Source of the DNA: Myxococcus guangdongensis
GTDB lineage: Bacteria > Myxococcota > Myxococcia > Myxococcales > Myxococcaceae
Assembly: GCF_024198255.1 (NCBI RefSeq)
Contig: NZ_JAJVKW010000022.1
Coordinates: 103,875-167,874 of the forward strand
Direction of reading: 5' to 3'
DNA: 64,000 nucleotides
Shown: positions 40,649 to 50,106 of the stretch, piece after piece
Layout: every line of letters begins with the position of its first letter
Position numbering within the stretch: position 1 is the stretch's first letter
Position numbers and translations under genes: made by a program
Notes under the pieces: generated by a model
Seen by the model: the letters and a program-made list of their open reading frames with translations, nothing else
What the model was told of the DNA's origin: nothing
Databases searched by the model: none

Positions 40649-43600
40649 ATGCTGCTGCTCACCTTGTTCATCGCGGTCTTCATCGTCATGGTGTGGACCG
40701 TCGTCATCCTCCTCAGCCTGCCGCTGTGGGGCGCCATCGTCCCCACCGTGCTGCTGGTGGCCATCGTCATCGGCGCGTACCTGTACCAGCGCCACCTGGC
40801 GTCCAAGGCCGCGCGCGACATCGAGCGGGAGCTGGGCGTGCAGGCGGACGCGCAGCTGCAGAACGTGCGGCCGGATCAGCAGGAGGAGATCCAGGCCATG
40901 CAGGCCGAGTTCTCCAAGGCGCTCCAGTCGCTCAAGTCCTCCAAGCTCGCGCGAGCGCGGCAGGGCAAGGACGCGCTGTCGGTGCTGCCCTGGTACATGA
41001 TCATCGGCCCGCCGGGCTCCGGGAAGAGCACCGCGCTGCGCAACTCGGGCATCCAGTTCCCGTACCTGTCGGCGCGCGGCGGCGGCGTGAAGGGCGTGGG
41101 CGGAACGCGCAACTGCGAGTGGTGGCTCACCAACGAGGGCGTCATCCTCGACACGGCCGGCCGCTACACCACGGAGGACGATGACCGCGAGGAGTGGCTG
41201 AGCTTCCTCGACATGCTCAAGCGCAACCGCCCGCGCAAGCCCGTCAACGGGCTGGTGGTGGCGGTGAGCGTGGGGGAGCTCATCGGCATCGACGAGGAGC
41301 AGACGGTGCAGCTCGCGCAGACCATCCGCGAGCGCGTGGACGAAGTGATGGAGCGGTTGAAGATGATCGTCCCCGTCTACGTGATGTTCACCAAGTGCGA
41401 CCTGCTCGCGGGCTTCGTGGACCTGTTCGGGGACCTCGCGAAGACGGAGCGCGGGCAGATCTGGGGCTTCACGCTGCGGCCCGAGGACGCGCGCGAGGCC
41501 ATCGGCGAGACGTTCGCCGTGCGCTTCGACGAGCTGGCGGAGGTGGTGGAGCAGCGCTCCATCGTGCGCCTGGGCTCGGAGCGACACCCGGAGACGCGCG
41601 AGCGCATCTTCCGCTTCCCCCAGCAGTTCGAGGGGCTGCGCGGCAACCTCATCGAGTTCGTGCAGGCCCTGTTCGCGGAGAACGTCTACGCGGACACGCC
41701 GGTGATGCGCGGGGTGTACTTCACCAGCGGCACGCAGGAAGGCAGCCCCATCGACCGGGTGATGAACAAGATGGCGGAGGCCTTCGGCATCCGTCGCACC
41801 ACCACGCCCTCGGGCAGCCGCCCCGCGGTGGAGTCCCGCTCCTACTTCCTGCGGGACATGTTCGCGGACGTGGTGTTCCCGGACCAGAACCTGGCGATGC
41901 GCAGCTCCGCGGAGGTGCAGCGCCAGAAGCGCATGCAGCTGGCGTACGCCGGAGGCTGCCTCGCGGTCGCCCTGCTCATCCTGCTGTTCCCGGCGATGTC
42001 CTTCTTCGAGAACCGCAAGTTCATCCAGACGACGCGCGTGATGGCGCAGGCGCTCAAGCTGGAGGAGGCCAACAAGGACGGCGGCGCCGGGAAGATGGTC
42101 GACGCGATGATGCCCATGCGGCAGCAGCTCGACCAGCTGCTCCTGTGGAAGGAGGACGGCCCGCCCACCGGGATGCGCTTCGGCATGTACCGGGGCGACG
42201 ACCTGCTGGGGCCGCTCGGCGCGTTCTATGGCGCCACCGTGCGCCGCGTGCTGGTGGACCCGGTGCTCACGGGGGACCTCAAGGACTCGAAGGCCTGGGT
42301 GGAGAAGGCGCGCGACCGGGAGGAGCGCCCCACGGCGAGCTCTTACGCGCTCTACTTCGACCGGTTGAAGCTGCACCTGCTGCTCTCCGGACCTCGCACG
42401 CCCCGCGAGCCGCAGCTCGGTGAGGCGGAGCGCGAGTGGATCGTCAACAGCCTCCGGGAGCGATGGGGGCGCAAGGCGGGCTTCACCGAGAGCGCCCACC
42501 GCACCATGCAGATGGCGAACCACATCGACCTGTACGCGAAGCTGCTGGCGCAGGACCCGGCGCTCGCCTTCACGCGCAATGACCAGGTGGTGCGCGACGT
42601 CCGCGTGGTGCTGGACCGGCTGCCGTTCTCCGAGCTCGCGCTGGCGCAGCTCATCTCGGAGGTGTCGCGCAAGAAGGACCAGTACGACGTGACCCTCTCG
42701 TTCATCCTGGGCAGCACCGCCCAGCACATCAAGGGCACGGGCCGCGTGCGCGCCGCCTTCACGCGCAAGGGCTGGGAGAAGGTGGTGGAGCCCAAGCTGG
42801 AGCACCCGCTGCAGGGCGCGGACATCTGGGTGCTCGACAAGGACGCCAACTCCACCAACGAAATCGAGCTGGCGCGCCAGGAGCGGGCGCTGCGCTCCGC
42901 CTACTACAAGCAGTACATCGAGGAGTGGAAGGAGTTCCTCAGCACCCTGAGCATGAAGGAGCCCACGGACGCGACCGTGGCGCTGGCCATGCTGGAGGAC
43001 CTCACTCGCGGCGAGCCGCCTCCGCTGGGAAAGCTCTTCCGCACCGTGGCCTTCAACGTGCGGCTGGGCGGAGAGCAGGTGGAGGGCAAGTCCGACGTGG
43101 ACGGCATGCTCGAAAAGCTCAAGCAGAAGCTGGGTCCCAAGGGGAAGGTCATCGAGTCGGGCGTGCGGTTCGCCAACGGGAAGCTCTCCGAGGACGAGGC
43201 GCCGAGCGAGGAGGAGGAGCGTGACTACACCGCGGATGACGTGGAGCCGGCCTTCGCGGGCCTCTTGAAATTCGGTGCCGCGCCGCCGCAGGCGAAGGGG
43301 CCCGACGCGCCTCCGCCCGAGGCCATCCCCCTGGACATCTACCAGGAGCAGCTGCAGTTCCTCCGCGACGCGCAGCGCGCCTCCATGGAGAGCCAGTCGG
43401 AGACGGCCGCGATGATGACGCGGGTGCAGACGGCGCGCGTCATCATCCAGTCGCTCATCCAGGCGCAGGAGGTGGGGTGGCGCCCGCGCATCGAGGCGCT
43501 CTTGTGGCCGCCCATCGAGAAGATCTCCGACCTGACCATCCGCGAGCAGGGTGGCAAGGCGAGCGACCAGTGGTGCAGCGAGGTGGCCAACGCCTTCAAG

Positions 43601-44329
43601 CAGAAGCTCGCGGGGCACTACCCCTTCAACCGCAACGGGCAGGACGCGGCGGTGGCGGACGTGGGGGACTTCTACCGCTTCGAGTCCGGCACGCTGTGGG
43701 GCTTCTACGGCGGCGTCCTCAAGAGCCACGTCGAGCAGTCGGGGACGCGCTTCAAGTTCGTCACGCGCGCGGGCCGCGCGGGCGGCAACATGTACTACGG
43801 CTCCGTGCTCTCGTTCCTCGCGCGCTCGCGGGAGATCTCCGAGTCGCTCTTCGGCGCGCGGGACCCCGAGCCGGGCGTGAAGTTCGCCTTCCACATCCGC
43901 CCCTCGCCGAAGCTCTCCTCCATCCGCTTCACGGTGGACGGACAGACGGTCGAGTACAACAACGGCCCCGAGGAGTGGCACAACTACGAGTGGCCCGGGA
44001 AGGGCGGCAAGTCGTTGGGCGCCACCATCCGCGTGCGCAACAACCAGGGGAAGACGGAGACGCTCGAGCAGGAGGGCGAGTGGGGCCTGTTCCGCCTGAT
44101 GGAAGAAGGCACGCCGAGTGTCTCGGGAGCCGGTCGGACGTTCTCGGTGACGTGGTCGATGCCCTCGCTGGATGCCGAGGTCGTCATCGACTTCCGGCCG
44201 ACGCGCAGCGCCTCGCCGTTCTTCGGCGTGTCCCCGGGCCGCACCCCCAAGCTGATGCAGCCGTTCCGCGCGCCGGGGATGAGTCCTCCACGTGTCATCG
44301 CGAAGGGAGGCTCGGGATGCTCGGGGTAG
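40649..44329 (+). CDS. tssM: TssM (IcmF/VasK family) inner-membrane protein
   Basis: This 1226-residue protein is the main channel-forming component of the T6SS membrane complex. Two N-terminal TM helices (~2-47) are followed by a cytoplasmic NTPase-like domain with an intact Walker A GPPGSGKST (~121-129), then the IcmF region with GVYFTSGTQEGSPIDR. A third TM helix (~432-452, CLAVALLILLFPAMSFF) leads into a large periplasmic domain ending in a TssJ-binding C-terminal beta domain. Length is in the family's usual range. It overlaps tagF by 13 bases. Confidence 0.95.
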   Translation: MLLLTLFIAVFIVMVWTVVILLSLPLWGAIVPTVLLVAIVIGAYLYQRHLASKAARDIERELGVQADAQLQNVRPDQQEEIQAMQAEFSKALQSLKSSKLARARQGKDALSVLPWYMIIGPPGSGKSTALRNSGIQFPYLSARGGGVKGVGGTRNCEWWLTNEGVILDTAGRYTTEDDDREEWLSFLDMLKRNRPRKPVNGLVVAVSVGELIGIDEEQTVQLAQTIRERVDEVMERLKMIVPVYVMFTKCDLLAGFVDLFGDLAKTERGQIWGFTLRPEDAREAIGETFAVRFDELAEVVEQRSIVRLGSERHPETRERIFRFPQQFEGLRGNLIEFVQALFAENVYADTPVMRGVYFTSGTQEGSPIDRVMNKMAEAFGIRRTTTPSGSRPAVESRSYFLRDMFADVVFPDQNLAMRSSAEVQRQKRMQLAYAGGCLAVALLILLFPAMSFFENRKFIQTTRVMAQALKLEEANKDGGAGKMVDAMMPMRQQLDQLLLWKEDGPPTGMRFGMYRGDDLLGPLGAFYGATVRRVLVDPVLTGDLKDSKAWVEKARDREERPTASSYALYFDRLKLHLLLSGPRTPREPQLGEAEREWIVNSLRERWGRKAGFTESAHRTMQMANHIDLYAKLLAQDPALAFTRNDQVVRDVRVVLDRLPFSELALAQLISEVSRKKDQYDVTLSFILGSTAQHIKGTGRVRAAFTRKGWEKVVEPKLEHPLQGADIWVLDKDANSTNEIELARQERALRSAYYKQYIEEWKEFLSTLSMKEPTDATVALAMLEDLTRGEPPPLGKLFRTVAFNVRLGGEQVEGKSDVDGMLEKLKQKLGPKGKVIESGVRFANGKLSEDEAPSEEEERDYTADDVEPAFAGLLKFGAAPPQAKGPDAPPPEAIPLDIYQEQLQFLRDAQRASMESQSETAAMMTRVQTARVIIQSLIQAQEVGWRPRIEALLWPPIEKISDLTIREQGGKASDQWCSEVANAFKQKLAGHYPFNRNGQDAAVADVGDFYRFESGTLWGFYGGVLKSHVEQSGTRFKFVTRAGRAGGNMYYGSVLSFLARSREISESLFGARDPEPGVKFAFHIRPSPKLSSIRFTVDGQTVEYNNGPEEWHNYEWPGKGGKSLGATIRVRNNQGKTETLEQEGEWGLFRLMEEGTPSVSGAGRTFSVTWSMPSLDAEVVIDFRPTRSASPFFGVSPGRTPKLMQPFRAPGMSPPRVIAKGGSGCSG

Positions 44330-45255
44330 TCGGCCGCAACCAGGTGGCGCTCTTGGGCAAGGCGCCGTGTCAGGGCGACTTCATCCGCTGGAACGCGGCG
44401 GACGCGGTGTCGCAGGCCTTCCACCGGTGGCTGGAGGAGTCGCACGAGGCGGTGCGGCGCGCCAACACCCAATTGCCCTCGGAGCCCACGTGCTTCGTCT
44501 TCACCATGCCCGGCGGACGCCAGGCCCTGGTGGGCACGCTGGCGACGAGCACGGACAAGGTGGGGCGCGTCTTCCCGCTCGCCGTGTACGTCGCCGTCGA
44601 CGCGGCGGGCGCGGCGGAGCAGTTCCCCTCGATTCCCGACAGCTTCCGGGCCTTCTTCGCCGCCGGCGCGCGCCTGCTCGCGGACGCCGCGACACTGTCC
44701 GCCAGCGAGCTGGAGTCGCGGGTGGAGGCGCTCTGCGCGGTGTCCTCCGCGGACGCCATGGGCGCGAGCGCGCAGCGCCGACGGTTGGAGTCGAGCCCCG
44801 CTGGGCCGCTCGTCCAGCGCCTGCAGGGCGACGGCGCGGCGCCCGGCGTGGCCTACTACGCGTTCAACACCTTCCTGAAGGCCTGTCAGGCCGAGCGCGG
44901 CAAGGAGCCCGCGAAGCCGGGCGTGACGCTGGAGTGTCCGTTCCCGGAGGCGCTCGGGCCCTTCTGCTGGGCGGAGCTGGCGAAGCGGCAGCTGGCCTGG
45001 CGCTCGATGCCCCCGGCGATGTTCTGGCACCAGGGGTCGTCGCCACGGCTGCTCCTGTCCATCGGCACGCCGGGCGTCGCGCTGCTGATGCACCTGGCGA
45101 AGCCCGAGCACTCCAGCATGAAGGTGTGGCCGCTGCTCACCCGGCAGCAGTCCGCCATCGACAGCGCGCAGAAGGCGCTCACTCCCGCGAGACGACAGGC
45201 GCTCGAGGACCCCACCACCACGGTGGAGTCCCTGCTCGCGGCGTTCGGGACCTGA
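44317..45255 (+). CDS. tagF: TagF T6SS regulator
   Basis: This 312-residue protein has the TagF N-terminal signature GKAPCQGDFIRW (~12-23) and a downstream GRVFPLAVY. TagF proteins repress T6SS firing post-translationally in Pseudomonas and Agrobacterium, through the Fha/TssK side of the complex. The start MLGVVGRN at 44317 lies inside the end of tssM, with GGGAGG about nine bases upstream; longer in-frame extensions within tssM are rejected. An Fha gene is present in the same operon, but no PpkA kinase or PppA phosphatase gene is in the window. Confidence 0.9.
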   Translation: MLGVVGRNQVALLGKAPCQGDFIRWNAADAVSQAFHRWLEESHEAVRRANTQLPSEPTCFVFTMPGGRQALVGTLATSTDKVGRVFPLAVYVAVDAAGAAEQFPSIPDSFRAFFAAGARLLADAATLSASELESRVEALCAVSSADAMGASAQRRRLESSPAGPLVQRLQGDGAAPGVAYYAFNTFLKACQAERGKEPAKPGVTLECPFPEALGPFCWAELAKRQLAWRSMPPAMFWHQGSSPRLLLSIGTPGVALLMHLAKPEHSSMKVWPLLTRQQSAIDSAQKALTPARRQALEDPTTTVESLLAAFGT

Positions 45256-45286
45256 GCACGAAGTCCGCACGGCGAAAGGAGGGGAG

Positions 45287-46918
45287 ATGGCGATGACGTT
45301 GGAGCAGCTCAAGCAGCGCGCGAAGGAGTGGTTGGAACCCGTGTCGGCGGCGTCCCCCGCGGGCAAGGCGGCCAAGGCGGACCCCGGCTATCTCGCCGTG
45401 CTCGCGGAGGTGGCCAAGTTGGAGTCCGTCACCGGCGGCGCCGTGGACTGGGCGCTCGTCCTGGACTCCAGCGGCAAGGTGCTCCAGTCGAGCTCGAAGG
45501 ACCTGCGCATCGCCACGTATCTGGCCCAGGGCCTGTACCAGACGCAGGGCCTGGAGGGGCTCGCCACGGGCCTCGTCGTCGTCTCCGAGCTGATGGACCG
45601 CTACTGGCCGGAGCTCTTCCCGGAGCTGGCGCGCATGCGCGGACGCTCCAACGCGGTGACGTGGCTGGTGGAGCGCGCGTCCAATCAGCTGCCGTCGCTG
45701 GAGGTGGGCGCGTCGGACCGCGAGCGCGTGGAGGCGCTCGACGTCGCGGCCAAGCGCCTGGCGGAGGTGGCGCGCCAGAAGTTCGAGGTGAACGGGCCCG
45801 CGATGCGCCCGCTGCTGGAGAGTGTCCAGCGCCTGCTCGCGTCGCTGCCCGAGGCCGCGCCGCCCCCGCCGCCCGTTGCCCCCGTCACGTACAAGCCCGC
45901 ACCCGCGCCGAGCGCGCCGACTCCTCCTGTCGCGGCGCCTCCACCTCCGCCGAAGGTCGCGCCGGTGGCCGCGCCCACGGCGGCGATGCCCGAGGTGGGC
46001 GCGCTCGCGAGCGCGGAGGGCGCGGTGGACTTCCTGCGCCAGACGGGCACGGCGTTGGCCAGCGCGGCGGGGCTCGTGCGGCGCGCGTCGCCCGCGGAGC
46101 CCATGCCCTACCGACTGCTGCGCGTGGGGCTCTACCTGCACCTGGCCCAGCCGCCTCCAGGGGACGCCAGCGGCAAGACGACCATCCCCGCGCCGCCCGC
46201 CGCGCTGCGGGCCAACCTGGAGCGCATGGCGGCGAACGCGCGTTGGGTGGAGCTGCTCGAGGAGTCCGAGTCGGCGCTCGTCCAGCACCGCTTCTTCCTG
46301 GACCCGCACTTCCTCAGCGCCCGGGCGCTGGGCGAGCTGGGACACGGCGCCGCGCGCCAGGCGCTGATGGGCGAGCTGGCCTCGTGGCTCAAGCGCATGC
46401 CCGCCGTCCCCGGGCTGCTCTTCGGCGACGGCACGCCCGTGGCCTCCGGCGAGACGCGGACCTGGCTGGACACGGTGCTCGCCACGCCTGTGGCGCCATC
46501 CGTTACACCCGCCTCGAGCGGCGAGAAGGACGACGGCGGCGAGGACGTGCTGGCCGAGGCGCGCAAGCTCTTGGCGGGTGGGAATCCCGCGGGCGCCATC
46601 GGGCTGTTGCAGACCCAGGTGGGCGCTGCGGGCACGGGCCGCAAGCGATTCGTGGCGCGGCTTTCCCTCGCGCGGCTGTGCGCGGCGGCGGGGCAGGCCC
46701 CCGTGGCGCGGGCCCTCTATGAGTCTTTGGACCGGGAGTCGGTGACGCACGGGCTGGATGTCTGGGAGCCGGCGCTCGCGGCGGAGTGTCTGGAAGGATG
46801 GCTTGCGCTCACGCGGCCTCCTCCAAAGTCGCCCGAGGCGCTGGTGTCTGACTTCACTGCCCGTTATCATCGGCTTTGTCTGCTTGATCCCGGTGCTGCG
46901 CTGAAGGTGTCTCTGTGA
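45287..46918 (+). CDS. tssA: TssA baseplate/tail-assembly protein
   Basis: This 543-residue protein carries the ImpA N-terminal domain (AKADPGYLAVLAEVAKLES; a central LMDRYWPELFPELARMRGRS at ~110-130, the classical PVxERYWPxLHPxLDxxDPxxR-like segment). A Pro/Ala-rich linker (~196-240) separates it from a C-terminal VasJ-type domain with PMPYRLLRVGLYLHL and TPR-like helices. TssA coordinates sheath and tube assembly from the baseplate. AGGAGGGG precedes the ATG at 45287; an alternative ATG is two codons later. Confidence 0.9.
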   Translation: MAMTLEQLKQRAKEWLEPVSAASPAGKAAKADPGYLAVLAEVAKLESVTGGAVDWALVLDSSGKVLQSSSKDLRIATYLAQGLYQTQGLEGLATGLVVVSELMDRYWPELFPELARMRGRSNAVTWLVERASNQLPSLEVGASDRERVEALDVAAKRLAEVARQKFEVNGPAMRPLLESVQRLLASLPEAAPPPPPVAPVTYKPAPAPSAPTPPVAAPPPPPKVAPVAAPTAAMPEVGALASAEGAVDFLRQTGTALASAAGLVRRASPAEPMPYRLLRVGLYLHLAQPPPGDASGKTTIPAPPAALRANLERMAANARWVELLEESESALVQHRFFLDPHFLSARALGELGHGAARQALMGELASWLKRMPAVPGLLFGDGTPVASGETRTWLDTVLATPVAPSVTPASSGEKDDGGEDVLAEARKLLAGGNPAGAIGLLQTQVGAAGTGRKRFVARLSLARLCAAAGQAPVARALYESLDRESVTHGLDVWEPALAAECLEGWLALTRPPPKSPEALVSDFTARYHRLCLLDPGAALKVSL

Positions 46919-46958
46919 CGGGGGGCAGCGAAGCCATCCCCAACCAGGAGGTCGTGCG

Positions 46959-47453
46959 GTGAGCAAGGAAGGGTCTGTGGCTCCGAAGGAGCGCGTCAAC
47001 ATCGTCTACAAGTCGGAGACCGGCAATGCGCAGTCGGAGGTCGAGCTGCCGCTGAAGGTCCTCGTGGTGGGCGACTACACCGGTCGTCAGGACGAGCGCC
47101 CCGTGGAGGAGCGCGCGCCCATCAACATCGACAAGGGCAACTTCAACGAGGTGATGGCCAAGCAGGGGCTCGCACTGGATGTGAGTGTGCCCAACAAGCT
47201 CTCCAACGAGCCTGACGCGTCCATGTCTGTCTCGCTGAAGTTCCAGACGCTGGCGGACTTCACGCCGGAGGGCATCGTCAACCAGGTGCCGGAGCTGCAC
47301 CAGCTGCTGCAGCTGCGCGCGGCGCTCAACGCGCTGAAGGGCCCCCTGGGCAACGTGCCCGCCTTCCGCAAGAAGATCCAGATGCTGCTCGGGGACACCG
47401 AGGGACGTCAGCGATTGATGGCGGAGCTGGGGCTGGACAAGAAGTCGGAGTAG
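46959..47453 (+). CDS. tssB: TssB sheath protein (small subunit)
   Basis: This 164-residue protein forms the contractile sheath with TssC. Family features are VNIVYKSETGNAQSEVELPLKV near the N terminus (split here as VNIVYKSE and ELPLKVLVVGDYTG), FNEVMAKQ, and a C-terminal LLQLRAALNALKGPLGN with KKIQMLL. The start is GTG at 46959, ten bases after AGGAGG. It is followed by tssC after 40 bases, the universal order. Confidence 0.96.
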   Translation: MSKEGSVAPKERVNIVYKSETGNAQSEVELPLKVLVVGDYTGRQDERPVEERAPINIDKGNFNEVMAKQGLALDVSVPNKLSNEPDASMSVSLKFQTLADFTPEGIVNQVPELHQLLQLRAALNALKGPLGNVPAFRKKIQMLLGDTEGRQRLMAELGLDKKSE

Positions 47454-47493
47454 GGCGGCATTCGCAAACGCACTCAGAAAAGGCGTGACACAG

Positions 47494-48975
47494 ATGAGCA
47501 CTGAAGCCAAGGCGTTGGCCCCGGTCGAGACCGCCGATGCCGCCCCCTCGCTCCTGGACGAAATCCTGTCCGAGACGAAGATGAAGCCCAACGACGACGG
47601 CTACGACGTGGCCCGTCGAGGCGTGCAGGCCTTCATCGCGGAGATGCTGGCCCCGGGCCGGTCCGCCGAGCGCGTGGACAAGGCGCTGGTGGACGCGATG
47701 ATCGCGGAGGTGGACCAGCGGCTGAGCGCGCAGGTCAACGAAATCCTCCACCACACGCAGCTCCAGTCGCTGGAGTCCGCGTGGCGCTCGCTCAAGTTCC
47801 TGGTGGAGCGCACCGACTTCCGGGAGAACGTCCGGGTGGAGGTGCTCAACGCCTCCAAGCAGGACCTGCTCACCGACTTCGAGGACGCGCCCGAGGTGGT
47901 GAAGTCCGGCCTGTACCGCACCGTCTACTCCAACGAGTACGGCGTCTTCGGTGGCAAGCCCTACGGCCTGGTGGTGGGCAACTTCGACATCGGACCGGGC
48001 GCGGAGGACCTGACGCTGCTGCGCAACATCGCCTCCGTGGCGGCCATGTCCCATACGCCCTTCGTGGCGAACGCCTCCCCGGAGTTCTTCGGTCAGCCGT
48101 CGTTCCTGGAGCTGCCGGCGCTCAAGGACCTGAAGTCGCTGTTCGAGGGGCCGCAGTACGCGCGCTGGCACTCGTTCCGCGAGAGCGAGGACGCGCGCTA
48201 CGTGGGCCTGTGCATGCCGCGCTTCCTGTTGCGGCTGCCCTACAGCGAGAAGACGGTGCCGGTGAAGTCGTTCAACTTCACCGAGGACGTGGTCGGCTCG
48301 CATGACCGCTACCTGTGGGGCTATGCCTCCACGGCGTTCGCCACGCGCGTGACGGACTCGTTCGCCAAGTTCCGCTGGTGCCCGAACATCATCGGCCCCC
48401 AGGCGGGTGGCGCGGTGGAGCAGCTGCCGCTGCACCAGTACGAGGCCATGGGGGAGATTCAAACGAAGATCCCCACCGAGGTGCTCCTCACCGAGCGGCG
48501 CGAGTACGAGCTGTCGGAGGAGGGCTTCATCGGCCTGGTGTTCCGCAAGGACACCGACAACGCGGCGTTCTTCTCCGCCAACTCCGTGCAGAAGCCCAAG
48601 TTCTTCGGCAACAGCCCCGAGGGCAAGGTCGCCGAGACGAACTACCGGCTGGGCACCCAGCTGCCCTACATGTTCATCATGTCCCGCCTGGCGCACTACG
48701 TGAAGGTGCTCCAGCGCGAGCAGATCGGCAGCTGGAAGGAGCGCTCGGACCTGGAGCGCGAGCTCAACCAGTGGATCAACCAGTACGTCGCGGACATGGA
48801 CGACCCGGCGCCGTCCGTGCGCTCGCGCCGCCCGCTGCGCACCGCCCGCATCAAGGTGGAGGACGTGGAGGGGCAGCCGGGGTGGTACCGCTGCAACCTG
48901 CAGGTCCGCCCGCACTTCAAGTACATGGGCGCATCCTTCACGCTCTCGCTCGTCGGCAAGCTGGACAAGGAGTGA
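47494..48975 (+). CDS. tssC: TssC sheath protein (large subunit)
   Basis: This 493-residue protein is the large sheath subunit. Recognisable stretches are LQSLESAWRSLKFLVERTDF (~90-110), YGVFGGKPYGLVVGNFDI, ANASPEFFG, and the C-terminal RLAHYVKVLQREQIG with RPHFKYMGASFTLSLVGKLD. The ATG at 47494 is preferred over a GTG three codons earlier because the AAAGG element would be too close to the GTG. Together with TssB it gives the ClpV-recyclable sheath. Confidence 0.96.
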   Translation: MSTEAKALAPVETADAAPSLLDEILSETKMKPNDDGYDVARRGVQAFIAEMLAPGRSAERVDKALVDAMIAEVDQRLSAQVNEILHHTQLQSLESAWRSLKFLVERTDFRENVRVEVLNASKQDLLTDFEDAPEVVKSGLYRTVYSNEYGVFGGKPYGLVVGNFDIGPGAEDLTLLRNIASVAAMSHTPFVANASPEFFGQPSFLELPALKDLKSLFEGPQYARWHSFRESEDARYVGLCMPRFLLRLPYSEKTVPVKSFNFTEDVVGSHDRYLWGYASTAFATRVTDSFAKFRWCPNIIGPQAGGAVEQLPLHQYEAMGEIQTKIPTEVLLTERREYELSEEGFIGLVFRKDTDNAAFFSANSVQKPKFFGNSPEGKVAETNYRLGTQLPYMFIMSRLAHYVKVLQREQIGSWKERSDLERELNQWINQYVADMDDPAPSVRSRRPLRTARIKVEDVEGQPGWYRCNLQVRPHFKYMGASFTLSLVGKLDKE

Positions 48976-49128
48976 GCTGAGCGGGCGTGAGACCCGAAGC
49001 CGAAGGGTCCTTCAGGTCGCCGTTCCAGTCAGGGGCGGCGGCCACCATGCAGTCCGGAGCCTCGCGGCACGGGGGCTTCTGTTCCACGTCGCAGGCGTCA
49101 CACCACCAACAAGCAGGGGGAGAGCCAC

Positions 49129-49620
49129 ATGGCCGAGACAGTACATCTGTACCTGAAGGCGAACGGGAAGGACATCAAGGGCGCGAGCACGCAGACGAGC
49201 CTCGGTCGCGAGGACTCCATCGAGTGCGTCTACTACGAGCAGGGTGTCGTCACCGCGCGCGAGGCCGGTTCCGGTATCGCCACGGGCCGCCGCCAGTACC
49301 AGCCGCTGCTCATCCGCAAGCGCATCGACAAGGCGACGCCGCTCCTGATGAAGGCGCTGACGAACAACGAGGCCATCGACGCCACGTTCAAGTTCTTCCG
49401 CCCCAGCCCCACCGGTGACGGCACCACGGAGCAGTTCTACACGGTGACGTTCTCGAAGGGCCGCGTCGCCAGCGTCAAGCAGGTGGTGGAGAACACCATC
49501 GTCCCCGCGACCGCGACCAACCCTCCGCTGGAGGAGGTCTCCTTCGTGTTCCACACCATCAGCTGGACGGTCAGCGAGGGTGGCGTGACGCACGAGGATA
49601 CGTGGGACAAGCAGCAGTAA
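49129..49620 (+). CDS. hcp: Hcp tube protein
   Basis: This 163-residue protein is the secreted inner-tube hexamer. Family marks: YLKANGKDIKG at the N terminus, the glycine-rich turn REAGSGIATGRRQYQPL, and RKRIDKATPLLMKAL; the end NTISWTV-like segment (HTISWTVSEGG) is typical. GGGGGAGAG precedes the ATG. A 153-base gap separates it from tssC and holds a weak GACCC...GGGTC hairpin (48991-49009); an extra hcp promoter there is possible but not visible. A hairpin follows the gene. Confidence 0.96.
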   Translation: MAETVHLYLKANGKDIKGASTQTSLGREDSIECVYYEQGVVTAREAGSGIATGRRQYQPLLIRKRIDKATPLLMKALTNNEAIDATFKFFRPSPTGDGTTEQFYTVTFSKGRVASVKQVVENTIVPATATNPPLEEVSFVFHTISWTVSEGGVTHEDTWDKQQ

Positions 49621-49637
49621 GGGGCGCCATGGCGCGT

Positions 49638-49653
49638 GCTCCCTGAAGGGAGC
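49638..49653 (+). terminator. Hairpin after hcp
   Basis: GCTCCC-TGAA-GGGAGC is a perfect 6-bp stem with a stable tetraloop, 18 bases after the hcp stop, preceded by a short GGCGCC/GGCGC palindrome. There is no T-tract, so it is more likely a 3' stabiliser or partial terminator that would raise Hcp output relative to tssE. Confidence 0.4.
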
Positions 49654-49689
49654 GCGGGCCGGGGCGGCGAGGCAGGAGGGAGCGACGGG

Positions 49690-50079
49690 ATGGGACGCGG
49701 GTTGTTGTCGCGAATCGAGGTGGGGACGGGCTCGGCCGAGCGTGAGCAGGACATGACTGACTCCATTGCCCAACACCTGCGCGTGCTGCTCAACGCGCGC
49801 AAGGGCGGCTCGGCCACGGTACCGGGCTTTGGAGTCATGGACTTCACCGACCTGGTGCACACCTTCCCCACGGCCATCCAGACGCTCCAGTCGGCCATCC
49901 GCGCGACGGTGTTGGAGTTCGAGCCGCGCATCCAGCACGTGAGCGTGCGCCACGTCCCGGACGTGGACCCGCTGCTCTTGCGCTTCGAAATCACCGCGCA
50001 GCCCGCGGGCAAGGGCGCGCGGGGGATGCTCCGCTTCCGGACGCAGATGTCGCCGGGCGGCAAGGTCGAGGTCTGGTAA
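49690..50079 (+). CDS. tssE: TssE baseplate protein (gp25-like)
   Basis: This 129-residue gp25-like protein starts MGRGLLSRIE and contains the typical EQDMTDSIAQHLRVLLNARKGG segment (~19-40) and YGLPDF-type element VPGFGVMDF, then a final beta domain with LLLRFEITA. The start at 49690 follows AGGAGGG by 9-10 bases; an earlier in-frame ATG overlaps the hcp hairpin and adds a low-complexity tail, so it is rejected. It forms baseplate wedges with TssF, TssG and TssK. Confidence 0.93.
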   Translation: MGRGLLSRIEVGTGSAEREQDMTDSIAQHLRVLLNARKGGSATVPGFGVMDFTDLVHTFPTAIQTLQSAIRATVLEFEPRIQHVSVRHVPDVDPLLLRFEITAQPAGKGARGMLRFRTQMSPGGKVEVW

Positions 50080-50106
50080 GCGAACCGGTACGGCGGGGGA
50101 GTCGCG

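Noticed and set aside
40346..43981. A 1211-codon open frame on the - strand opposite tssM
   Set aside because: Antisense to a textbook TssM; sequence is Leu/Arg/His-rich and unstructured, with no ribosome binding site logic.
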